Source: Methanolinea sp. | Lineage (GTDB): Archaea > Halobacteriota > Methanomicrobia > Methanomicrobiales > Methanospirillaceae | Assembly: GCA_013331225.1 (NCBI GenBank) | Contig: DUGV01000085.1 | Span: 1-11,676 of the forward strand | Direction: 5' to 3' | DNA length: 11,676 nucleotides | Shown: piece by piece, positions 5,642-11,676 of the stretch | Numbering within the stretch: position 1 is the stretch's first letter | How the letters are laid out: each line of letters opens with the position of its first letter | The notes under the pieces: generated by a model | The model's input: only the letters and a program-made list of their open reading frames with translations | The model's database searches: none | What the model was told of the DNA's origin: nothing | Made by a program: the position numbers and the translations under genes

Positions 5642-7113
5642 TTCTACCCACAGGAAAAGGTCGCATTACTCCAGGGAGACGACAAATTGAGCGGATCTCC
5701 CGTATTTCGAGAATCATTTTTGCTGTATTCCTGTTATCGGCTCTTGCATGGACTTCTGGTGCCATTCCTGAAGATTTTGGCCATAATAACGCTTTCCCGG
5801 TCAATAATCACACCATGCAGGACGTAATACGATGGGGACCCTATATCACTGGTACAACATCCAATCACACGAATATTCATCTCTGGACCTCTGACCCTGT
5901 CCTTCCGACCATTCAATACGCAAATGATAGTTTCAGGAGCGATTTGTTGCAGCCTCATCGCACAGCGTTTTTTACCGATGGCTATATCCACCACACATTC
6001 CTTCTGGAGAATCTCGCTGATGCAACACGCTATGAGTACCGCATCTGGAGCGGAGAGACCGAGTACGGTATTTATCACTTTCTCACCTATCCGTGTTCGG
6101 GACCGGTCACGTTCGTGGTCTATGGGGACACGAGGGACGAGCTTCCCCGCATCTCACAGGAGGAACGGCACCGTCCGGTTGCGGATGTTATTGCCGCGGA
6201 ACCCGGCGTTTCACTGGTCGTGCATACAGGCGACCTTGTGAACAATGGAGAAAATATGTCGGACTGGGACCGGTTCTTTGCCACCGGTGCGGTGATGTTT
6301 GCGAATGTCACCCTTGTCCCGGTGATGGGGAACCATGAGAGGAACAGCGATCTGTATTTTGAAATATTCCGGACTTCCCCGAATTACACCGTTGAGGCCG
6401 GCAATATCCTGATCGTGGTCCTCGATTCCAACGACTGGGCATGGAATGACCTGCCTGCACAGTCTGCATGGATGAATGAATCATTCTCGCGGGATGTCCC
6501 CTGGAAATTCGTCGTCCTTCACCATCCAATCTATAGTTCTGAAGAGAAACACCCGGGGGGCTTTCAGAACCTCCGGAGAGAATGGGAACCGGTCTTTCGG
6601 GCGTGTGGGGTTATTGCCGTCTTCCAGAGCCATGTTCACGTCTACGAAAGGGACGTTGCACATGGAATCACGTATATTACCGAAGCAAGAGGAGGAGCTC
6701 CATTTTACACACTTGCCGAACAGAAGATACCCGAATACCGGGTGAGCTCGGAGAATACTCTCGGATACACTGTCGTGCGGACAGAAAACAATTCGGATTT
6801 CGTGCACATGAGGGTAATGGCCGTCTCCCCTGCAGGAGGGAAGGGAGAATCCAGGGCCAGTATCATTGAAGAGATCACTCTTCCTGAACCGGTGGAATGG
6901 GCGGATGATGACAGCGTTGACAAAAACCAGCGTTCACTGTTCCCTGCCAGGCTGCAGACCCTGCAGACCTGCAGGGATGCCCTCTTCGCAGGGTCGGGAG
7001 AGGCATGTTCAGGGGCAGAGGAGTGCAGGAATCTCATATCTTCCCTCTTCAACCCCGAAGAAGAGGATGGCCACCTGTTGCAGACCCGGGATATACCCGA
7101 GAGGAAACTATGA
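5638..7113 (+). CDS. Secreted metallophosphoesterase, purple-acid-phosphatase-like
   Basis: Extracytoplasmic calcineurin-superfamily phosphoesterase with an N-terminal fibronectin-III-like domain, as in purple acid phosphatases. I chose ATG5638, with GGAG at 5629-5632 in front; GTG5632 overlaps that site. Residues 25-42 form the signal or anchor helix after a basic stretch. Domain 60-150 (VIRWGPYITGTT through RYEYRIWSG) is the beta-sandwich. The catalytic domain shows all metal motifs in order: YGDTRDE (162-168, D164), HTGDLVNNG (196-204, D199), GNHE (231-234), VVLHHPIY (292-299) and SHVHVYERD (331-339). The substrate cannot be read from sequence; phosphomonoesters or diesters are likely. The C-terminal 75 residues are acidic and carry three cysteines (445, 457, 463) of unknown role. 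The last codon overlaps the next start as ATGA, so it is co-translated with the PEGA protein that follows. Phosphate scavenging or trimming of surface polymers are both possible. Confidence 0.88.
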   Translation: MILPTGKGRITPGRRQIERISRISRIIFAVFLLSALAWTSGAIPEDFGHNNAFPVNNHTMQDVIRWGPYITGTTSNHTNIHLWTSDPVLPTIQYANDSFRSDLLQPHRTAFFTDGYIHHTFLLENLADATRYEYRIWSGETEYGIYHFLTYPCSGPVTFVVYGDTRDELPRISQEERHRPVADVIAAEPGVSLVVHTGDLVNNGENMSDWDRFFATGAVMFANVTLVPVMGNHERNSDLYFEIFRTSPNYTVEAGNILIVVLDSNDWAWNDLPAQSAWMNESFSRDVPWKFVVLHHPIYSSEEKHPGGFQNLRREWEPVFRACGVIAVFQSHVHVYERDVAHGITYITEARGGAPFYTLAEQKIPEYRVSSENTLGYTVVRTENNSDFVHMRVMAVSPAGGKGESRASIIEEITLPEPVEWADDDSVDKNQRSLFPARLQTLQTCRDALFAGSGEACSGAEECRNLISSLFNPEEEDGHLLQTRDIPERKL

Positions 7114-10100
7114 CGAGAAATTCTCTCATTACATTCCATGCGAATCTCCATCCGCTCCTGCTCTTACTTATGATCTCATGCGTGCTGGTAGGTGCATCCG
7201 GAGTTACATCTGCTGCGACAACCGAGATTCGTGTAGTAAAATATGCAGCCGACGAGTTCACCATACTTGCCGAAAAGACCGTTGACTATCGATGGATGGA
7301 GAAAAACCTCCGTGTATACGGAGATGGATTCACCCATTACTACCACCAGGGACCAGTCTTTGTGGACGATCCGGACCCTGTGAAGGAAGAGGAACTGAGA
7401 TGGAACCCGGATGAAGATACCAATGTCCAGGAGAAGGACATGGGTGCCGTCAAAGGAACGAGTGTAAAAGACCTCTGTGACCTGGTAGGGGGGATGGGGT
7501 CTGAAGACAGGGTAAAAATACGTTCCGCTGACGGCTGGTCCATGCTCTTTGCGTATAAAAACGTTTACGAATATTCCAGTCGCGAAGGCCCCATCGTGAT
7601 CTGTTGGTCTAAGAATGGGATGTTTCCCGATACAGGATACTCGGATGGTATGCGGATGGTGTGGTTTGCCGACACCTCGACTAATCCCTGGGGGATCCAT
7701 GCCTTTGGGAATTACGATTGGCACGAAGCGGCTGATTCGGAATACTGGTATTTTTACCATTCGGGAGACGAGAGATATCCCACCACCACTGGCTTATCAG
7801 GGCAGATCGTCTCTGAAATCCTGATATACAGCCAGGAAGAGCCCGCTGGCAGCATCGAAGTCACATCAACCCCTGCGGGTGCCGAGATAGTGCTCGACGG
7901 AGAAGAGACCGGAGAGATCACTCCTTTCACTCTTGTCGACATTCCTGCCGGCAGTCACACTGTGAGTGTCCAAAAGGATGGTTATCTCGATCCCATTGAA
8001 GAGTGGGTCGATGTATCTCACGGGGTTGTCGTTCCGGTCCATTTCAACCTGGAACGGGAATATTCCGTCACATCGTCATCCGGGGATCTGGCATCCACCC
8101 AGGACGGCGGGTATGTATCCGAACAGATCTCATTCGGCTTGGTCGCAACTGCGATAACCGGCAATATATCCCTCCATGTTGCACCTGGAGAGCGCCAGAT
8201 CTGCAGGAGCGGACAGTCGATTACGTACCGCATTCCACCAGATTCTTTGCCGCCGAGTTCTTTCGCATGGGCCAGGCTCTATCTGTTCTCTGATGCGGGG
8301 TATACCCACGAACAGAGGATTGAGGTCGGAATCAACGGGATGAGCCCCGGCACTCCGGAGCGTTCCACATTTCGCCTCCCTGACGGCAAAGTCACTGAAA
8401 CGCTGGCCTTTAATGTTACACGCATGCTGAGGACCGATGCCCCGATGGAGATATCTGCCAGGAATCCCCCCGGCGGGAATGAATGGACTCTCTATCCTCC
8501 CCTTCTTCTTGTTGTGGCCGGAGACGATGGTGACGTCCATCGCGAGAACTGGATTTCGGAAGGAGCGGGCCTTGTCCACGCCATGAAGGAGTATTCCTAT
8601 CAGGACCTCCCGAACCTCACTGTTTCAGATTTCCCGGATATCCGGACAGGTCTTTCCGGAGCAGAACTCCAGGCAGTCAGTACGATCCCGGACGATGGTG
8701 GGGCATCCTCTCCCATGGCATTCCAGAACTCGGTTGTCATACCGGGTGAATACGCGCACAACCATGCTGGAATATGGGTCTCACGTTACAATGTCACCGG
8801 AACTGTCTCGGAGTATACACATAATGAATTGTTCTGGAAAACAACACCGGGAAGAGATCCGGCTGTAATCGGGCCAAGGATAGTCATCCTTACCGTTTCG
8901 TATCCACCGGGACTTTCAACAACTGATTATACGTCAAAGAATCGTTCGGCAATCGGACCTATCGATACTCCTCCCCCTGTCTCTGAAAGCCCCCCGCCAT
9001 CTCCGTCCACCTCTGCTGTCACGACCATTACTCCCGATTTAATCGGGAATGGACGTGAAGGAACAATAAGGGACGACTCCTTCTTCTCCCGCATATGGGA
9101 GGTGCTGTTCTGGATACTCGGGATTCCGATACCCGGACACGGGGACCAGGGCCAGGTGCCCGTCACCGGCGACAACCCATATGAGTACTTGCCAAATGAT
9201 GAATCTCCCCGCAATGCCCCGGATTCTTCTTCCGGTTACCCTCTCCAAGTCAGCACGACCCCCCCGGGAGCCCTCGTCTCGATTCATGGAGGATCAGATG
9301 TGCAAAGTTCGCCTGCCACCTTTGTACTGCCAGGGGGCGAATACCGCCTCGCGGCCGAGATGGACGGCTATCTCTCCTGCCAGACAGTGGTCCGTCTCGC
9401 CGGTCCACAGGAGATAACCCTTGTCCTGACCCCGGAAGGAGGAACAGATGAAAGCCTACCCGGAGAGGCACCGGAAAGGTCCCGCCATGGCGGCCTCCTG
9501 ATCGTCACCTACCCGGGGGATCTGGAATTATCGGTGGATAATCAACAAATGGAGAGAAAAAGTCCCCTTGTGCTCTATGGACTGAAAGAGGGATACCATA
9601 CCGTGAAGGCAACCCGGCCGAGTGCGTCGGCCGGCAAGGGCGAGACGCTCATTACAAGGGCTTGGGTATATCACGATGCACTAGCCATCTGTGAACTGGA
9701 TTTCGTTGTTGCCAGACTGGATCGGAGGATACGGATCACGGACCCTTCAGGAAATTCCACTGCATTCACGCTCAACGGGATATATCCACTGCTGCGGACT
9801 CCGGTTACCCTTGAAGTCCCGGGAACCGGGTCATATATCACCCTCATCGGCGAATCCACCTACACGAACATCCCTATCCAGGACGGCCTTGCAGACGGTA
9901 GCGAACTTCTCCTCCCCACATATAACGGAAATTATCATGCCATCTCAATTGAGTCCGCCCCTTCCGGTGCAGAGATTTTTATGGACGGGGCAAGGACCGG
10001 GAACACCACTCCTTCTCTCGTGAGGGGGTTATCTGAGGGGACACACCTCGTAATGGTATCATTGCCGGGTCACCTGCCGACGCACAGAGTGATCAGCATT

Positions 10101-10367
10101 CCCAGGACACAGGAGGAATATATCAAAGGGACTGTTTCATTTATCCTGGAAACATATCCATCCGGCCCTCTCCGGGTCGAGAGTGTCCCCGCTGGTGCTG
10201 CAATCTTCATCGACGGGATTGCAACAGGTGAGAAGACACCGTTCTCATTCACCGCGATTCCTATCGGGACCCACGACCTGACACTCCGCTCAGGAGATAC
10301 CACGCGGTCCCGGGATATCATCGTCCGTCCTGACAATCCGAACAGGTACATTGTCCATCTTCTTTAG
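7110..10367 (+). CDS. Large secreted HQGPVF - PEGA - DUF3344-like surface protein
   Basis: Multidomain surface protein of 1085 residues, function unknown. ATG7110 is chosen because GAGAGGA (7099-7105) precedes it, it overlaps the upstream stop as ATGA, and it opens directly into a signal peptide (hydrophobic 14-30, cleavage near VTSA at 32-35). An in-frame ATG7005 is inside the phosphoesterase gene. Order: HQGPVF domain (37-241, with GDGFTHYYHQGPVF 71-84, DLCDLVGGM 121-129, NPWGIHAFGNYDWHE 192-206, YPTTTGLS 223-230); PEGA 1 (248-314); DUF3344-like beta domain (about 317-600); Pro/Ser/Thr linker with short hydrophobic FFSRIWEVLFWILGIPIP (658-675); PEGA 2 (711-773); PEGA-like 3 (795-868); a beta-rich segment (869-943); PEGA 4 (944-1013); PEGA 5 (1019-1083). 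PEGA units show P-x-GA-x-I-x-x-DG ... TPF ... G-x-H. There is no C-terminal anchor; the 658-675 segment is too short and charged to be a sure membrane helix. PEGA repeats probably bind cell-envelope material, which would retain the protein at the surface. Confidence 0.88.
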   Translation: MTRNSLITFHANLHPLLLLLMISCVLVGASGVTSAATTEIRVVKYAADEFTILAEKTVDYRWMEKNLRVYGDGFTHYYHQGPVFVDDPDPVKEEELRWNPDEDTNVQEKDMGAVKGTSVKDLCDLVGGMGSEDRVKIRSADGWSMLFAYKNVYEYSSREGPIVICWSKNGMFPDTGYSDGMRMVWFADTSTNPWGIHAFGNYDWHEAADSEYWYFYHSGDERYPTTTGLSGQIVSEILIYSQEEPAGSIEVTSTPAGAEIVLDGEETGEITPFTLVDIPAGSHTVSVQKDGYLDPIEEWVDVSHGVVVPVHFNLEREYSVTSSSGDLASTQDGGYVSEQISFGLVATAITGNISLHVAPGERQICRSGQSITYRIPPDSLPPSSFAWARLYLFSDAGYTHEQRIEVGINGMSPGTPERSTFRLPDGKVTETLAFNVTRMLRTDAPMEISARNPPGGNEWTLYPPLLLVVAGDDGDVHRENWISEGAGLVHAMKEYSYQDLPNLTVSDFPDIRTGLSGAELQAVSTIPDDGGASSPMAFQNSVVIPGEYAHNHAGIWVSRYNVTGTVSEYTHNELFWKTTPGRDPAVIGPRIVILTVSYPPGLSTTDYTSKNRSAIGPIDTPPPVSESPPPSPSTSAVTTITPDLIGNGREGTIRDDSFFSRIWEVLFWILGIPIPGHGDQGQVPVTGDNPYEYLPNDESPRNAPDSSSGYPLQVSTTPPGALVSIHGGSDVQSSPATFVLPGGEYRLAAEMDGYLSCQTVVRLAGPQEITLVLTPEGGTDESLPGEAPERSRHGGLLIVTYPGDLELSVDNQQMERKSPLVLYGLKEGYHTVKATRPSASAGKGETLITRAWVYHDALAICELDFVVARLDRRIRITDPSGNSTAFTLNGIYPLLRTPVTLEVPGTGSYITLIGESTYTNIPIQDGLADGSELLLPTYNGNYHAISIESAPSGAEIFMDGARTGNTTPSLVRGLSEGTHLVMVSLPGHLPTHRVISIPRTQEEYIKGTVSFILETYPSGPLRVESVPAGAAIFIDGIATGEKTPFSFTAIPIGTHDLTLRSGDTTRSRDIIVRPDNPNRYIVHLL

Positions 10368-10375
10368 GGATCCCT
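10366..10375. repeat. Perfect 10-bp palindrome at the stop codon
   Basis: AGGGATCCCT overlaps the stop of the PEGA gene (TAG at 10365-10367). It has no T-run after it and is too short to be a convincing terminator, so the pair of genes upstream may read on into the following region. Confidence 0.3.
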
Positions 10376-10393
10376 CAGGTCCCTCTCATTTAA

Positions 10394-10430
10394 CAACAGG
10401 TATATCTGTTGGTATAACGTTTGATATCAA
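10394..10430. promoter_or_regulatory. Two palindromes upstream of the last promoter (candidate operators)
   Basis: CAACAGGTATATCTGTTG (10394-10411) is an 18-base dyad with 6-base arms and a TATA core, with one mismatched pair. TTGATATCAA (10421-10430) is a perfect 10-base palindrome. They lie about 20-60 bases upstream of the TATA box, where archaeal activators or dimeric repressors bind. TATAT (10401-10405) followed seven bases later by TATAACG (10413-10419) vaguely resembles the ModE molybdate-regulator half-sites, but the left arm is incomplete. Confidence 0.4.
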
Positions 10431-10448
10431 CAATTGCCTCAAGTTAAA

Positions 10449-10456
10449 TATATAAA
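10449..10456 (+). promoter_or_regulatory. TATA box for the last gene
   Basis: TATATAAA, within TTAAATATATAAAG and preceded by purines (AAG), is the best archaeal promoter element in the window. It predicts a start near 10477 and a leader of about 80 bases. Confidence 0.65.
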
Positions 10457-10477
10457 GATTTAGTTTTAAGATAACAT

Positions 10478-10559
10478 TGTTCCTGACCGGGTTATTCACC
10501 CGCTCGGGGAGTCGTGCGACTCGATAAAACTCCTGGTGAGGCAAGGTGGCGTGAATACT
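10478..10559 (+). other. Structured 5' leader of the last gene
   Basis: Two hairpins are visible: CGGGT/ACCCG (10488-10492/10498-10502, loop TATTC) and GAGTC/GACTC (10509-10513/10518-10522, loop GTGC). GGAGT (10508-10512) can instead pair with ACTCC (10529-10533), which excludes the second hairpin and brings the fold close to GGTGAGG (10535-10541). A second ribosome-binding stretch, GGTGGCGTGA (10545-10554), stands just before the ATG at 10560. The alternative pairing could control access to the ribosome binding site, but no known riboswitch is recognised. Confidence 0.3.
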
Positions 10560-11676
10560 ATGCGTTCCAAGTATGCACTTACTCTATGTTCCTTTCTTTT
10601 GATTGCCCTGGTCATTGTCCCGGCTTGCGCGGCGACGACCCAGCTGCATGTAATACGATATGCGAATGACAACACCACGGTTCTCAATGAGACCACCGTC
10701 ACGTACCAGTGGCTTGAAGAGACCCTCCCTGTCCTTGGTGATGGATCTACACATTATTACCACCAGGGGCCGGTCTTCATCGATGATCCAGACCCCGATA
10801 TTGAACAGCAGCTTCGGTGGAACCCGGCTGAAGACACCAATGAAAAGGATCAGGGTGCCGTCAAGGGGACCAATCTGAAGGACCTCTGCGATCTCGTCGG
10901 AGGAATGTCTCAGGGAGATACCGTCGAACTCGAGGCTTCTGACGGGTTTTCCAAGACATTTGCATATGAAAACGTCTACACCTATCCCGCGCGGCAGGGA
11001 CCGATGGTCATCACCTGGTACCAGGATGGTAACTATCCCGATACCGGCTATTCCGACGGTATGAAACTCGTATTCTTCGCCGATGACTCTGTCAACCCGT
11101 GGGGATACCACATGATGGGGAATTATGACTGGCATGAGTCGGCAGCACCCGAATACTGGTACTATTACACAAGTGGATCGGAACAATACCCCACGACAAC
11201 AGGTTTATCGGTAAAATACATTTCTGACATCAAGATATACAGCCAGGAAGCGCCTCCTGTCCCTGTCGATACCCTCTTTGATGGCACCGTTACTCTCATT
11301 GAGGGTGAGACCTTCACCGTCACCGCCTACAACAATGCCAGCGGGAACTACACGGTGGACTATACCACGCCACTCGGTGCCCTCGAGACCGCATCCAAGG
11401 CCGGATCAGGGTTCACCTACGACATAACCGACAAGAACTACGCCTCATCAGGAGCACTGCTCCTGGATAATATTGGCTCGTATATTTACCAGAAGACGCC
11501 CAGGAAAGCCTGGTATGCCTATGTCAATGATGTATACAAAGATGGATACAATAACCCGGCCGGTGCCCTGAACCTGATAGCGCTGAATGATGGCGACACA
11601 GTCGAGTTCTACTTCGTTGACGGCACCGTGGCCGATCCGACTGATTATGCCGCAGTGACCGCAGCAGCGACCGCTG
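10560..11676 (+). CDS. Secreted HQGPVF-family protein with DUF4430-like domain (3' end missing)
   Basis: Function unknown; 372 residues are visible and the frame is open at the window edge. The start ATG10560 follows GGTGGCGTGA; an in-frame GTG10551 sits on the ribosome binding site and is less likely. The signal peptide is short (MRSKYALTL, hydrophobic to 20, cleavage after PACA at 21-24). The HQGPVF domain (25-229) is complete: TYQWLEETL (48-56), GDGSTHYYHQGPVF (60-73), RWNPAEDTNEKDQGAVKG (86-103), DLCDLVGGM (108-116), DGFSKTFAYENVY (128-140), GMKLVFFADDS (167-177), NYDWHES (188-194) and YPTTTGLS (210-217). Residues 238-355 form a DUF4430/transcobalamin-like domain: PLGALETASKAG (271-282), YDITD (287-291), LLDNIGSY (301-308), WYAYVNDVYKDG (318-329) and LNDGDTVEFYF (342-352). 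An Ala/Thr-rich stretch begins at the edge, probably a linker to a further domain or anchor. It has its own promoter and leader, unlike the other copies. Confidence 0.9.
   Translation, partial: MRSKYALTLCSFLLIALVIVPACAATTQLHVIRYANDNTTVLNETTVTYQWLEETLPVLGDGSTHYYHQGPVFIDDPDPDIEQQLRWNPAEDTNEKDQGAVKGTNLKDLCDLVGGMSQGDTVELEASDGFSKTFAYENVYTYPARQGPMVITWYQDGNYPDTGYSDGMKLVFFADDSVNPWGYHMMGNYDWHESAAPEYWYYYTSGSEQYPTTTGLSVKYISDIKIYSQEAPPVPVDTLFDGTVTLIEGETFTVTAYNNASGNYTVDYTTPLGALETASKAGSGFTYDITDKNYASSGALLLDNIGSYIYQKTPRKAWYAYVNDVYKDGYNNPAGALNLIALNDGDTVEFYFVDGTVADPTDYAAVTAAATA

Noticed and set aside
7005..7109. 35-residue N-terminal extension of the large PEGA protein from ATG7005
   Set aside because: It lies inside the phosphoesterase gene, has no secretion signal, and ATG7110 has a ribosome binding site, ATGA overlap and a signal peptide directly after it.
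10394..10411. Dyad read as an RNA terminator of the PEGA gene
   Set aside because: No T-run follows the stem; position upstream of a strong TATA box fits a DNA-binding site better.
1..11676. tRNA or rRNA genes, CRISPR arrays, insertion sequences, phage genes
   Set aside because: Reading both strands I saw no cloverleaf, no regularly spaced repeats, no transposase or integrase motifs and no terminal inverted repeats. The repeated DNA comes from paralogous protein domains.

Overview
The window looks like a chromosomal segment of a methanogenic archaeon, most likely order Methanomicrobiales (Methanoregula/Methanosphaerula-like). This rests on AT-rich TATA boxes ahead of genes, GGTGA/GAGG-type ribosome binding sites, 4-base ATGA gene overlaps, secreted proteins carrying PEGA, DUF3344-like and DUF4430-like domains, and two tungstate-type binding lipoproteins. 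I read the domains by eye; no database search was possible.

Layout. 1-840 (minus) is the N-terminal part of hisD, histidinol dehydrogenase, running off the left edge. A divergent promoter region (841-980) separates it from tupA (981-1961), a tungstate-binding lipoprotein of the TupA family. After a T-tract and a structured leader comes a tightly coupled four-gene block. It holds two secreted, membrane-anchored paralogs of a family I call here the 'HQGPVF family' (2105-2947, 2953-3855), a small lipoprotein that is a stripped-down sulfite-oxidase-type molybdopterin-binding fold (3852-4433), and a WtpA-type tungstate/molybdate-binding lipoprotein (4430-5425). About 200 bases of mostly non-coding DNA follow. 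Then comes a coupled pair: a secreted purple-acid-phosphatase-like metallophosphoesterase (5638-7113) and a 1085-residue secreted protein (7110-10367) with an HQGPVF domain, five PEGA or PEGA-like units and a DUF3344-like domain. A 192-base intergenic region with palindromes, a strong TATA box and a structured leader precedes a fourth HQGPVF protein fused to a DUF4430-like domain (10560 to the right edge, incomplete).

How it may work together. The HQGPVF domain appears four times in under 12 kb, each time behind a signal peptide. It aligns by eye with the sulfite-oxidase-fold lipoprotein in the same operon, but the position of the molybdenum-ligand cysteine is aromatic (Tyr/Phe) and flanked by conserved histidines. 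The operon is bracketed by two unrelated families of tungstate/molybdate-binding lipoproteins, and no permease or ATPase gene lies in the window. I infer a cell-surface system that captures or handles tungstate/molybdate, or a pterin-metal compound, and is displayed by different anchoring modes (lipid, C-terminal membrane helix, PEGA repeats, DUF4430). The co-occurrence is seen directly; the function is a hypothesis. Methanogens need W or Mo for formylmethanofuran dehydrogenase and formate dehydrogenase, which gives the idea a plausible purpose.
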